The notes under the pieces are model-generated. The model saw nothing but the letters and a program-made list of their open reading frames with translations. It did no database searches and was not told the DNA's origin. From G963691835 sp963691835 (lineage in GTDB: Bacteria > Pseudomonadota > Alphaproteobacteria > Thalassobaculales > Thalassobaculaceae): a DNA stretch of 64,000 nucleotides. The stretch lies in NCBI GenBank assembly GCA_963691835.1, contig OY829383.1, positions 3,472,001 to 3,536,000 of the forward strand, written 5' to 3'. The position numbers and the translations under genes were made by a program. How positions within the stretch are numbered: the stretch's first letter is position 1; every line of letters starts with the position of its first letter. Positions 39,633 through 48,944 of this stretch are shown here, in pieces.

Positions 39633-41363
39633 TCAGAAGAAACCGCTGCGGTGAAGCTGTTCGTGAAACCGGCGAAGTGTTTTAGCCTTCTCGGTCGGAT
39701 CGGCGATTGCCGCGACAAGATCATTCTCAAACGACGGCGTGCGCAGGTGATTGATGATGATCCCCCGCGCCAAGTCGGCGGCCTTGCCCCGCGGGAGCAT
39801 CTCAGGCTGAACCATACTCACCAACATGAAGGCCCGGACGTGAAGCGGCTTGTCGGGATTGTTCAGCTTGTCGAGAATCTTTCCGTCAACAATGTAGGAC
39901 GCGAGCATATCGTCCAACTTTTCGGTGATCATCGTCTTCCGATCATTATTGAGATCGGATTTTTTCACATGGTGATACACCGATGTGACTTTCGCCATCT
40001 TCTTGTTGGGCGGTAGTTTTTCTTTGATGATGCTGTTGATGTTTTTCGATCCGACAAAATATCCGTCGAGCAGCTTTTCCAGTTCGTCATGCAGCACGTT
40101 CTGACCGATTTCGCTCTTCATCAGCGAAAGGAGGTAGCCGGTGATTCGCTCTGGATCGCGGAGGGCGGGCAACATCGTTTCCGCAGCTTCCCGCATGCCC
40201 TTGTTGCCGCCTTTGTTAATGATGGTGGATTGACGGGCCGTCACCGCCTGCGCCATGGCGGGGCCACCCAGAATCTCCGTGTCCGGAATAATCTGGTCCA
40301 GCAGGCCGTGGAACACCTCCCGTTCCTCTTCACGGTCTCCGCGGGTCAGAGGGTTGATGCCCTCCATCTGCCGCCGGACGCGATCCAACAGAACTTCCTG
40401 ACTTTCCGGAAGCTTGCCGTCCGAGATCATCCTTGTGAGGGTCGCCTTCGCATAGTCGGGATGCTCTGGAGACAGGTCGGTCGGTAGTTCCTCATCTTCG
40501 TCGAGCGGCCGGCCTTCCGCCAAACAAAGCAAAGACACCAGCGCGGTCCCCAACTCCCGCTGATGGCCCATCAGGTCGCGCAAAACCTCCGCATTGTGGA
40601 GCGTGTCCGAGATGAACATGTCCAGCGTCGCGAGCACATCGGTGTTGTCCGCCTCGCCGGCCCATTCCATCAACTGACCGAGTTTGCCAAGGAAACTCCG
40701 GTTCTCGACCATCTCGGTCGCCACCGCGAAACGGAGGAGATAATCGAAGTTCCCTGGATTCTTCTCGCTGTGATAAGCAACCGCTTCATTGAAACCTATC
40801 GAGCGAATCCGCGGGTATTTCTCTGCGGCCGCGGCGATGGCTTTCGCATTCAGGTCGTTGATATAATTGAATAACTCGTCACGGCGTTCGTTGACTTGGC
40901 CTTTCTCCGTCTTCCGCGCCTGGAACGTCGCCACCTTGCCCACCGCGCTGAACAGAAGGGACCCCTCGTCCAGCACGCGCTTGATCTCACGCGGCGCCAG
41001 CATGAGTTCGGTCGCGGTCATGTTGTGTTTGTCGAGGTAGTTCCGGAACAGCCGGTTGATGGTTGCCCGTGCCTCTCCGAAGAAGAAGTCGTCCGAACTG
41101 TCGCAAAGCGGCGCGTCCGGGATGTCCATGACGAAGATCTTTTCTTCGCCCTTGGGCTTGGTCTTCTCGAAGAGGATGTCCGACTTTTTGACGAGGTGGA
41201 GTGGGACTTTGCTTTCCTTGATCACGCGTACGGATTCGATGCCGGCCCGACCCAGCAACTTGTTCGCTTCCGCCTCTGCGATGTCCTGATTGTCCGCGGT
41301 CCCGTCGATCATCCATCGACCGTCGCGCATCACCAGAATTTCGAATGTCTTTTTGCCAAACAC
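39633..41363 (-). CDS. Uncharacterised 576-residue cytosolic protein
   Basis: I do not recognise this protein. It begins with a small beta domain (TFEILVMRDGRWMIDGTADN), then a largely helical body with charged segments (DDFFFGEARATINRLFRNYL, AVAYHSEKNPGNFDYLLRFA) and a long C-terminal helical region. No signal peptide or membrane segment is seen. It is a single-gene unit between the DUF7666 gene and the oxidase operon. The high fraction of Glu, Lys and Asp suggests a soluble regulatory or structural role. Confidence 0.7.
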   Translation of the reverse strand: MFGKKTFEILVMRDGRWMIDGTADNQDIAEAEANKLLGRAGIESVRVIKESKVPLHLVKKSDILFEKTKPKGEEKIFVMDIPDAPLCDSSDDFFFGEARATINRLFRNYLDKHNMTATELMLAPREIKRVLDEGSLLFSAVGKVATFQARKTEKGQVNERRDELFNYINDLNAKAIAAAAEKYPRIRSIGFNEAVAYHSEKNPGNFDYLLRFAVATEMVENRSFLGKLGQLMEWAGEADNTDVLATLDMFISDTLHNAEVLRDLMGHQRELGTALVSLLCLAEGRPLDEDEELPTDLSPEHPDYAKATLTRMISDGKLPESQEVLLDRVRRQMEGINPLTRGDREEEREVFHGLLDQIIPDTEILGGPAMAQAVTARQSTIINKGGNKGMREAAETMLPALRDPERITGYLLSLMKSEIGQNVLHDELEKLLDGYFVGSKNINSIIKEKLPPNKKMAKVTSVYHHVKKSDLNNDRKTMITEKLDDMLASYIVDGKILDKLNNPDKPLHVRAFMLVSMVQPEMLPRGKAADLARGIIINHLRTPSFENDLVAAIADPTEKAKTLRRFHEQLHRSGFF

Positions 41364-41654
41364 GATTCTGTCTGTGCCTCAACGCCAGGGTCTCAGGCCA
41401 TTCTGGCCCGCTCACCATCCCTCACGAGGCGTATAGTAAACGATCTTAAGCGGTTGAGTGAATGGGAAAATCCGATTTCGTCCAAAAGAAAGGGGGCGGG
41501 GCAATCAGCCCCCTGGATCCTAGGAACCCATATGCCGCCCTAAATCGTTGCTAGTACGGAGTAATTGGGTGCTTGAGGCGTGGGTGCCCAGCACTTCGGC
41601 AACTTTTGATGCTTGGGTCGTAGGATCGTGTCCGGTATTGTTGAGACTGGCTGA

Positions 41655-42821
41655 TCAGAGGGCAGGGACTTTCATGCCGCTCGTATCAACCGGGCAGTCC
41701 CACTCCAAACCAGCAAGCAACTGCGCGCCCATCCGGCCGATCTCATCCGAACACTTGGCACCTTTCCCGTTGCCGCCAACCGCAACCGCGATCCTGCCGT
41801 CGTCGACATAGTCCACAAGTGGCAGCCCCGTGTGTGTCCAGGTCACCGCGCATGTGTCCGTGTGCCAATGACGGCACTCAGCAAGCGAGGGGATAAGATC
41901 GACGAGAAAGCGTTGGAACTCCAATAGGTTGCTCTCCGATCCATGGCTCTTGAACCAGTTCTTGAGGTCGGCGAGAGACTCGGGCTCTGGATCATCGACT
42001 GTGCCGATCCCGATCTTCAGATACGTCTGTCCGTCGGGGTAGCGGATGGGTGGCAGGATGTAGGCGCCCGTCTCGGCATGTCCCATCGTCGGCATGGTCT
42101 TGAGGGTTTCGGCGATCTCTCCTTCAATGCGGGCCAGCACGACGGTTCGGCCGAAGACGCGCAGACGGAGGGATGTCGGTGACAACCCGCAAAGATCCGT
42201 AAAGGCGCCGGTGGCAATAAGGACACGTTCGGCACGATGCGTTTCGCCGTCCGACGTTTCGACCTCTACAGCACCGGTCACTGCTCTTACCGACTGGGCT
42301 TCCGCGTTGATGATCGTGGCACCGTGGGAGGCGGCCGCTTTCGTCTGCGCAAGAACCATGGACCGGGGACTGACATGGCCGGCATCACCGCCTTCCCATA
42401 GTCCTTCCGTGTCGTCATTCACCGAAAGGAAGGGAAAACGTTCCCGTATTCCGGCGGTATCCAGACGTTCGATGTCCGCGCCCAACTGGCGTCCCATAGC
42501 CTCTGACTTTGACAGGTATTCGGCACCCGCCCCGCCGATGCCCAGATAGCCGGAGCCGGTGAAGAACGAGAGGCCGCTCTCGTTTTCAATCTCCCGGTAG
42601 CGGTCAATGGAGCGTTTGGCGGCGTGTGCCCAGAAGGGATGGGGGTCGACGGCCCGCGTCATTCGCCCCTCATCGTAGTGACTGCCGAAGACGCCGGTGT
42701 GCGCGCCCCGGTCCAACGGCTCATCGGGACCCAAGAGGGCGACCCCATCGCTCATCTTCGACAAGTGCCGGGCGGCGGCACTCCCGAACATTCCCCTGCC
42801 GATCACGAGTGTTCGATACAT
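41655..42821 (-). CDS. FAD-dependent amine/amino-acid oxidase (DAO family)
   Basis: The FAD-binding loop is TLVIGRGMFGSAAARHLSKM, and the C-terminal GNGKGAKCSDEIGRMGAQLL with RIAVAVGG corresponds to the second nucleotide-binding region of DAO/sarcosine-oxidase enzymes. These oxidise secondary or primary amines. It is the last gene of a leftward operon with a HAD phosphatase/dehalogenase, GntR regulator and acetyltransferase genes. The substrate is unknown. Confidence 0.85.
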   Translation of the reverse strand: MYRTLVIGRGMFGSAAARHLSKMSDGVALLGPDEPLDRGAHTGVFGSHYDEGRMTRAVDPHPFWAHAAKRSIDRYREIENESGLSFFTGSGYLGIGGAGAEYLSKSEAMGRQLGADIERLDTAGIRERFPFLSVNDDTEGLWEGGDAGHVSPRSMVLAQTKAAASHGATIINAEAQSVRAVTGAVEVETSDGETHRAERVLIATGAFTDLCGLSPTSLRLRVFGRTVVLARIEGEIAETLKTMPTMGHAETGAYILPPIRYPDGQTYLKIGIGTVDDPEPESLADLKNWFKSHGSESNLLEFQRFLVDLIPSLAECRHWHTDTCAVTWTHTGLPLVDYVDDGRIAVAVGGNGKGAKCSDEIGRMGAQLLAGLEWDCPVDTSGMKVPAL

Positions 42822-42830
42822 AGTGCGCTC

Positions 42831-43661
42831 CTAACCGAGGGCGTGGCTGGATAATCCAAAGACCCGCGTGGTGCCTCGTGTGTTGGGCAAGGTGCCACGG
42901 ACCATAATCGGGGAGGCGCCAGGTAGGGGAGCGAGCCCAAGTTCTGCAAGTCTGCTGTTGAAGGTTGCATGTTCCACGAAGCAATCGACACGAACGAAGC
43001 CATGTTGTGCCACGGCCTGGAACAGGTCGGATGCATCCTCCTCCGTGGCGGCGACGATCGGGCCGACGACCGAGCCTCTCCCGAAGGACCTCTCAAAGGC
43101 ATATCCGGTCACTACGCCATTCTCCTCCAGGACAGCAGCGCGGCCGCTGTCCCAAAGGGCGGACAGGATCACGTGCCGGTCGGCTCCGACAGCCTCGGCG
43201 TCGAGCCTTCTGATGGTTTCCATGTCTTCTGCTGTCGCGGCCCTCAAACGACCGTCGTGGGGCGGACTCCCCTGGTATTGCCCCTGGTGTTGGGCGCTTG
43301 CGCCCACCTCGACGAACCCCAGCTTTCGATAAAGCGGGGCGCCCGCCTCTGTCGCGAGGAGCATGGGCGTTCTCGGTGCCAGATCATCCAACAGGGCGCT
43401 GACCAACAGTTTCCCCAATCCCCGGCCCTGGAGCTTCGGATCGATGATGATCATACCGAGGCGGGCGAGATCTTCTCCGATGGCCCACCACATGCCCACG
43501 CCTTCAACCGATCCCTCCGGCCCGAGGATCACGCGGCCTTGGCCAAGCGACATCAGCATTGAAATGTCGTCCCGGCGATGCGGCCAGCCCACCGCGGCGG
43601 ACAGCGTGGCGATGTCCTCCAAATGATCCGGAATGAGCGGTTTGGGGCTTTGCACTGTCAT
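42831..43661 (-). CDS. GNAT acetyltransferase, tandem-domain
   Basis: The N-terminal GNAT domain shows LGMIIIDPKLQGRGLGKLLV and LYRKLGFVEVGASAQHQG; the second half (RAAVLEENGVVTGYAFERSF) is a weaker GNAT-like domain. The start overlaps the GntR stop by 4 bases. The acetylated substrate is unknown, but the operon context suggests small-molecule catabolism or detoxification. Confidence 0.8.
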   Translation of the reverse strand: MTVQSPKPLIPDHLEDIATLSAAVGWPHRRDDISMLMSLGQGRVILGPEGSVEGVGMWWAIGEDLARLGMIIIDPKLQGRGLGKLLVSALLDDLAPRTPMLLATEAGAPLYRKLGFVEVGASAQHQGQYQGSPPHDGRLRAATAEDMETIRRLDAEAVGADRHVILSALWDSGRAAVLEENGVVTGYAFERSFGRGSVVGPIVAATEEDASDLFQAVAQHGFVRVDCFVEHATFNSRLAELGLAPLPGASPIMVRGTLPNTRGTTRVFGLSSHALG

Positions 43662-44350
43662 CGGTCGGGCTTCCGCGTGCCTGGTGCGGCCGTCGCTCTG
43701 GCTTGCCGCAGGAGACGGGCCGGATCACCGAAGTGCCTGTCCAACTCCACGAGAACATCCTCTTCTGGCGCGTCGCCTACGAGGTTGGCGAGGCGGAAAT
43801 GCTCCTGCGCAAGGTCGACGGGGTTGCGGTAGGCCGGCATCAATCGGTGCAGCGACAACCGCGTCTCTGCCTGCACTGTTGCGAACGTCCGAGACAGCCG
43901 CTCGCTGTTGGCGGCATCAACGAGGGAGCGGTGGTACTCGAAGTCGAGCTCGCCCCCCCGCGCGTCGTCTCCGCTCTTCATTGCTTTGTCCATCGCCGCC
44001 GAGATTGAGATCAGTGTCTCTGAGATCTGGGCCCGGTTTCCACCTTTGATGATCTGCCCGATGGCCGCTTTCTCGACGATCGCACGGACGAAGAAGACGT
44101 CGAGGATGTCTTCTTCCGACAGGTCGGGAACAAACACGCCACGATGGGGTTCGCTGCGCAGAAGCCCTTCCTGGACCAGGCGCTGCATGGCTTCCCGTAA
44201 CGGCCCCCGGCTGACCCCGAATGAGGCGGCGAGATCGGTCTCCTGTAGCTGGGCGCCGGGCGAATGGGCGCCGGAGAGCACATCTTCCCGAATGCGTTCG
44301 GCAATCAGAACGGAGAGCGGCTGACGTTGGATAGGCCGGGCGGAACTCAT
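43658..44350 (-). CDS. GntR-family regulator (FCD subfamily)
   Basis: The winged helix reads LSVLIAERIREDVLSGAHSP then LQETDLAASFGVSRGPLREA and MQRLVQEGLLRSEPHRG. The FCD domain includes DFEYHRSLVDAANSERLSRT. It is embedded within the operon it likely controls, 7 bases after the HAD gene. Confidence 0.88.
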   Translation of the reverse strand: MSSARPIQRQPLSVLIAERIREDVLSGAHSPGAQLQETDLAASFGVSRGPLREAMQRLVQEGLLRSEPHRGVFVPDLSEEDILDVFFVRAIVEKAAIGQIIKGGNRAQISETLISISAAMDKAMKSGDDARGGELDFEYHRSLVDAANSERLSRTFATVQAETRLSLHRLMPAYRNPVDLAQEHFRLANLVGDAPEEDVLVELDRHFGDPARLLRQARATAAPGTRKPDR

Positions 44351-44356
44351 TGCGGC

Positions 44357-45025
44357 TCACATTCCCAACAGCGCCGGCAGGCCGCCGAGATCGCCAATGG
44401 CCTGACATTCGTAAGCGGGGTTTCCAGGGCCATGGCCCCGTTCCACGAACACGCGCTTGCCAATGTGCAGGTCGTGCGCGGACATCAGGTCGTAGCGAAG
44501 GCTGGAGGAGACATGCAGGAACTTCTCCGGCCCGCATCCCAAGATGTCAAACATGCATTCGAACGCCTTAAATCGGGGCTTGTATGCTTGCGCGGTCTCC
44601 GCCGTGACGACCATGTGAAACGACGCGCCGAGCAAGGCGACATTCGACATGATCTGCTCTTCCGCAGCGTTGGAGAGAATGACGAGCGGATATCGATCCG
44701 CAATCTTCGCAAGAGGCTCCGGCACATCTGCGTGTGGTCCCCACGATGGAACAGCCTCATAGATCGCCCGGGCATCCTCCGCCCGAAAAGGAATGCTCCA
44801 CCGATTGCAGCACCGTTCCAGCGCGCCGTGGATCACGTCCGAGTAGGGTTTCCATGCCCCCAGGACCTCATCGAACCGGAAGGCGCTGAAATCCGCAAGA
44901 AAAGCGTCGATCTGTTCAGCCAAAACGCGGTCCGATAGGCGCGGCCGAATGACGTCATTGACCCGGAAGTTCGTCAGCGTGCCGTAACAATCGAATGACA
45001 CATACTGGATTTGATTGTCTGCCAT
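44357..45025 (-). CDS. HAD-superfamily hydrolase, 2-haloacid-dehalogenase-like
   Basis: HAD motif I is YVSFDCYGTLTNF; motif II region VILSNAAEEQIMSNVALLGA, motif III K in AQAYKPRFKAFECMFD, and VSSSLRYDLMSAHDLHIGKR near the C-terminus. The DCYGT first motif and cap size match type-II haloacid dehalogenases, but many relatives are phosphatases. It is the first gene of the four-gene operon. Confidence 0.82.
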   Translation of the reverse strand: MADNQIQYVSFDCYGTLTNFRVNDVIRPRLSDRVLAEQIDAFLADFSAFRFDEVLGAWKPYSDVIHGALERCCNRWSIPFRAEDARAIYEAVPSWGPHADVPEPLAKIADRYPLVILSNAAEEQIMSNVALLGASFHMVVTAETAQAYKPRFKAFECMFDILGCGPEKFLHVSSSLRYDLMSAHDLHIGKRVFVERGHGPGNPAYECQAIGDLGGLPALLGM

Positions 45026-45146
45026 TGGTCCCGACCCGGATGATTAGCGAGGGACATTCCATCGATTTTGTAGGATTGTCAACAATCCGACAGAATGCAG
45101 AGTTCATCCGATTGGCTGGTCCCGGCGCCGCAGTGATTGCTTCCAG

Positions 45147-45758
45147 TTAACGGACAGACCAGACACGAAGATCCGTACAGACCTTGACTGTCGCAGCGAT
45201 AGCGGCGGCGCACAGGGCGTACTTGGAGAAGGTTTCCATCGTACCTTCGATCTGGATCGCGTGGACGGCACTGCAGACAACCGTCACCGCCGCGAGCGCT
45301 GTATGGGCAAGACGCCAAACCCGGGGACGCAGCTTCAGTCTTTTGCGGAACGCCGCGATCACCGCGACAGCGAACGTCGTCCACATCGCGATCACGCCCC
45401 AGTCGGAGAACGGGGTGGGGGAGCGAAAGAGGAGGGCATCAATGACGTCTGGTGCGCTGGTGAGCCACAGGGCGCCGACGTGGACCAAAACCGCCGCCAC
45501 CAGAACGCCGCCGACGCTACGGTGGATCAGTCGCCGCCGGTGTGGGGGGACACCCGGCAGATAGCCGCCAATCATCAGGGGCTGTATCAGCAACAGTGCC
45601 ATTGCGGCGATGCCCGCAAATCCGGCGGAAATGTAAACCGGATCCCGCCACGCGAGTTGAGGGCTGGTCGCCGCAAGTGCGATTGGGAAGACCGTTGCGG
45701 CCGCAACGGCGCCCCAGATGACGACCGTGCGTGTCGTGCCGGTCGCCCCTGGCCGCAC
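45147..45758 (-). CDS. Ferric-reductase-like haem membrane protein
   Basis: About six membrane segments with paired histidines: HRRRLIHRSVGGVLVAAVLV then HVGALWLTSA, and RVWRLAHTALAAVTVVCSAV then HAIQIEG. This matches the YedZ/ferric-reductase-like transmembrane family that binds two haems. GTG 45758 is used. It follows the damaged intradiol dioxygenase gene by 5 bases and was probably co-transcribed with it. Confidence 0.78.
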   Translation of the reverse strand: MRPGATGTTRTVVIWGAVAAATVFPIALAATSPQLAWRDPVYISAGFAGIAAMALLLIQPLMIGGYLPGVPPHRRRLIHRSVGGVLVAAVLVHVGALWLTSAPDVIDALLFRSPTPFSDWGVIAMWTTFAVAVIAAFRKRLKLRPRVWRLAHTALAAVTVVCSAVHAIQIEGTMETFSKYALCAAAIAATVKVCTDLRVWSVR

Positions 45759-45763
45759 GGTGG

Positions 45764-46252
45764 TCAGGCCGGTGTCAGGACGAAATGAGCGGCCAGCGTC
45801 TTATCCTGGGAGCTGGGCATGACAGGGCGGAGGAATACGGTCTTGAACGCCCCACTGTCATAAGCAAGGTGTCCATGAGGCTGGCCGAACGCTGGAACGA
45901 TCTGCGGCATCTCCAGCCGGTACTCACCGTTCTCATCCGTTAGCGTTGCCCCATGGCTGTGCGGGTCGCTCTCATACCCTTCGGTCGTGTGTGCCTAAAT
46001 CTGGATACGCTGACCGGCAAGTGGGGCGCCATCACCGGCCCGGCGCACCGTCCCCGTCATCCAGAAACCGCCGCCGCCGATCCGGTCGACGATCGGCGCG
46101 TTGGGAATGTAGTTGTTCGAGCCACCACGCATTGAGGGTGTTGGCGCCAGGCCTTTGGCTTGGGCCGGGAAGATAAAACCAGACGTTCCGGCAAACGCTA
46201 CGGCGCCGCCAGCGGCGATGAGGGCTCGGCGGGTCAGAATGCTGGTGGACAT
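45764..46252 (-). pseudogene. Secreted intradiol dioxygenase-like protein, interrupted by in-frame amber
   Basis: The N-terminus is a Tat-like signal (STSILTRRALIAAGGAVAFA). The mature part contains GTVRRAGDGAPLAGQRIQI, then TAG at 45997-45995 where the family has Trp (IQIW), then AHTTEGYESDPHSHGATLTD, ENGEYRLEMPQIVPAFGQPH and GHLAYDSGAFKTVFLR in the same frame for 76 codons. A single G-to-A change of TGG to TAG explains the lesion. Intradiol dioxygenases cut catechols with non-haem iron. The gene is either inactivated or read through; no second lesion is seen. Confidence 0.75.
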
Positions 46253-46400
46253 TCGTCATTCTCCAATTGGGTGTGGCGGACGTCTCTCACTCAAGTATGG
46301 CCCAACGCGACGGAAGCTTTCCAGTTTCGGTGCCGGGAACGATCCTCAGTTAGGCATCGCGCGGCAGCGCGTAACCTCCGATCACGGGTTCGTGAACACT

Positions 46401-47108
46401 TTAGCCCTGCAAGGCCTGCTGTGCGTGGCTTTCAAGCCGGTCGCGCAAATCGGCGGAGAGGCGCAACGCGTCGCCCAACCTTTCAAGGTAGCGTTGATCC
46501 TCGGGAATTGAGCTGTCCAGGACCACCAGCGACGCAAGATAAACCTCGGCAGCCTGCTCTTCGCCACTGGTCAGATCCGCGATGGCAATCGGGTCGCTCG
46601 GTTTCGAGAGCTGATCGAACAGGAATGCCTTTTCGTCCGGCGCGAGGCCCGCGGCGTCGATCTGCTGGCGGATCACCTGGTGTTCGCGCTGATCGACATG
46701 GCCGTCGGCGAGAGAGGCGCTGATCATGGCCTTGATGAGCGCCAGTCGGAAGTCGTCGCCGCGTTGATCTCGGATCGCGACCGGATCGAAGGCGCCGCCG
46801 GTCGGCGCTGGCGGCACGGTTTGCGGATCGACGGGTGCTGTCGATTTCGGAGCGTTGGCCTTGTGATCGCTCCACGCCTTGTAAGCAAGCCCGCCAAGGA
46901 CCGCCAAGCCGCCATAGGTCAGTGCTTTGCCGCCGAACTTTCGGGCTTTCTTGGAGCTGATCATCGTGGCGATCAAACCGCCGGCGGCCGCACCGCCGAG
47001 AAGTCCCCCCGGGAGTCCGCTGCCTGAAAGACCTTGGGCCGCCTTTGCAACTGTACCGGACGCGTCGACGTTTCCAAGATAACCGGTCAGCAACCTCTGA
47101 ATGTCCAC
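46401..47108 (-). CDS. DUF533 (TerB-like) inner membrane protein
   Basis: The product has a Gly-rich hydrophobic segment (LPGGLLGGAAAGGLIATMIS) then LTYGGLAVLGGLAYKAWSDH, a proline linker, and a TerB-like helical domain (ALIKAMISASLADGHVDQRE, AAEVYLASLVVLDSSIPEDQ). This is the DUF533 layout (E. coli YebE). GTG 47108 is taken as the start because residues before it do not belong to the family. Function in stress or envelope is not established. Confidence 0.82.
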   Translation of the reverse strand: MDIQRLLTGYLGNVDASGTVAKAAQGLSGSGLPGGLLGGAAAGGLIATMISSKKARKFGGKALTYGGLAVLGGLAYKAWSDHKANAPKSTAPVDPQTVPPAPTGGAFDPVAIRDQRGDDFRLALIKAMISASLADGHVDQREHQVIRQQIDAAGLAPDEKAFLFDQLSKPSDPIAIADLTSGEEQAAEVYLASLVVLDSSIPEDQRYLERLGDALRLSADLRDRLESHAQQALQG

Positions 47109-47337
47109 CGCATCGCTCCAAACACACAAATCCAGCGGCAGACATAGGAAGGCCACCAGCCTGGTTTCAAGGCCAAGTGCCATCGTCGCGGCGACGGGAG
47201 CTTTAGGCCGGGGCCGCTGTTCGGAACAGCTTGATCATCGCACCACACGGCGCCATCAATTCAGATGAAGGCGCGATCCGGCTGTTCGAGGCAGGTGGTG
47301 TACGCCCCGACTGCAATGTGAACCAAGCGGGCAGTTG

Positions 47338-48843
47338 ATGACGATCAGTCAAAAAGCGCTGTTGGCGGGATCCTTGTCCGTTATTGGAGCGCTTGCCGTT
47401 TGGGGCGTTGCCGATCCAGCCGGAATGGTCTCGGTGTCCTCGGCAATGGTGGCGGAACTGTTCCGGAGCCGAGGCTGGTTCATCATGCTGACGGTTACCG
47501 GCATGTTGGCGCTGTGCCTGTTTCTCGCGCTCTCAAGGTTTGGAGCCATCAAACTCGGCGCTGATGATGATGAGCCGGAGTTCTCAACGATTTCCTGGCT
47601 CACCATGCTGTTCGCGGCTGGTATGGGTGTCGGCCTGTTGTTTTGGGCAACGGCGGAACCACTCACCCATTTCGGCTTTATCCGCGGGTATGTCCAGGAC
47701 GACGCGCAAGCGGCAACGGCGGCCCTGTTCATCACGAACTTCCATTGGGGCATTCACGCTTGGGGCATTTACGGCGCCACAGCCCTGGCGATCGCGTATT
47801 TCAGCTTCCGGCGGGGCGCGCCGATGCTCCTGAGCGCGCCGTTGACCAGTGTTTTCGGCTCAGAGACCTGGGCGCGCATGTTGGCTTGGGTGACCGACTT
47901 CATGGCGATCATTGCGATCGCGATCGGGGTCGCCGGGTCCATCGCAATGGGCGTGTTCCAGGTCGCGGACGGGGTCGATGTTCTCACAGGCGGCGACGGG
48001 GCGGGCGCGGTGCTTGTTCTGGCGGTCTTCCTGGCGCTTGTGGCCTGCTACCTCCCGCCGCTGTTCGTCGATCTCGGCAGCGGTATGGCAAAGCTTTCCA
48101 ACCTAGCCATGGGGATCGCGGCGTTTCTGATCGTCTTCACAGTGATTGTCGGACCGACCCAGTTTCTGATGAGTGCGATCCTGACGGGTTTCGGGGACTA
48201 TCTCGGTAACTTCATCACCCACGGTTTCAAGACATTTCCCTTCTTCGGCCGGGAAGCGGAGGGGTGGTTCCAGGACTGGACCCTGACTTACATGGTCTGG
48301 TGGCTGGCATGGGGACCGTTTGTCGGTGTGTTCGTCGCGCGAATCTCCCGGGGCCGAACCATTCGGGAGTTCGTGACCGGCGTTCTGATCGGTCCGACCG
48401 CTTTCTCGGTGCTGTGGTTCGGGGCGTTTGGAGGCATCGGTTTGTTCGACACGCTGAGTGGCGACGGCACCCTGCTTCAGGTCACGGAAACCAAGGTCGA
48501 GCGGGTTACGTTCGTGCTTCTGGAGCTCCTGCCGCTGAGTTTTCTCACGACCGTCGGGACCATCGTCGCGGCATTCCTGTTTATTGTGACCAGCGTGGTC
48601 AGCGCCGCCTTCGTGCTCGGCATGTTCTCGTCGGGTGGGTCACCGGATCCCTCCCGAAAGGTCAAACTCCTTTGGGGCGTGCTGCTTGGGCTTTTGGGAT
48701 ACGCAATGATCCTCTCCGGTTCGGTGGACGCGGTGAAAAAGGTGATTGCGCTCGGTGCTATGCCGTTGGTCTTTCTCACCATCATCATTCTGGTGTGTCT
48801 GGTAAGAGCGCTCCGGCAGGAGGTCACCCATGCTGGTCGGTGA
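47338..48843 (+). CDS. BCCT-family betaine/carnitine/choline transporter
   Basis: BCCT proteins import quaternary amines using sodium or proton gradients. About twelve membrane segments are present with the family hallmarks GMGVGLLFWATAEPLTHF, TNFHWGIHAWGIYGATALAI and YMVWWLAWGPFVGVFVARIS then RGRTIREFVTGVLIGPTAFS. Length 501 is normal; no long C-terminal osmosensing tail is present, suggesting catabolic uptake over osmoregulation. TTG 47335 precedes the ATG. A microprotein gene starts inside its 3' end. Confidence 0.93.
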   Translation: MTISQKALLAGSLSVIGALAVWGVADPAGMVSVSSAMVAELFRSRGWFIMLTVTGMLALCLFLALSRFGAIKLGADDDEPEFSTISWLTMLFAAGMGVGLLFWATAEPLTHFGFIRGYVQDDAQAATAALFITNFHWGIHAWGIYGATALAIAYFSFRRGAPMLLSAPLTSVFGSETWARMLAWVTDFMAIIAIAIGVAGSIAMGVFQVADGVDVLTGGDGAGAVLVLAVFLALVACYLPPLFVDLGSGMAKLSNLAMGIAAFLIVFTVIVGPTQFLMSAILTGFGDYLGNFITHGFKTFPFFGREAEGWFQDWTLTYMVWWLAWGPFVGVFVARISRGRTIREFVTGVLIGPTAFSVLWFGAFGGIGLFDTLSGDGTLLQVTETKVERVTFVLLELLPLSFLTTVGTIVAAFLFIVTSVVSAAFVLGMFSSGGSPDPSRKVKLLWGVLLGLLGYAMILSGSVDAVKKVIALGAMPLVFLTIIILVCLVRALRQEVTHAGR

Positions 48844-48925
48844 TTTCAGCGATACGGTCCTGAACCTCGTCGTCTTCGTCTTTATCGGAGCGATGATATG
48901 GCTGCTTGTCAGAAAGTTGCCCTGA
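48830..48925 (+). CDS. 31-residue membrane microprotein overlapping BCCT gene end
   Basis: ATG 48830 lies inside the last codons of the BCCT gene in another frame and is preceded at proper distance by AGGAGGT. The 31 residues (MLVGDFSDTVLNLVVFVFIG then AMIWLLVRKLP) form one membrane helix with a positive C-terminus. The strong ribosome-binding site and overlap argue that it is translated with the transporter. No family is known to me; a small accessory subunit is possible. Confidence 0.6.
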   Translation: MLVGDFSDTVLNLVVFVFIGAMIWLLVRKLP

Positions 48926-48944
48926 CCTGAGCGGTCATCCAGGG

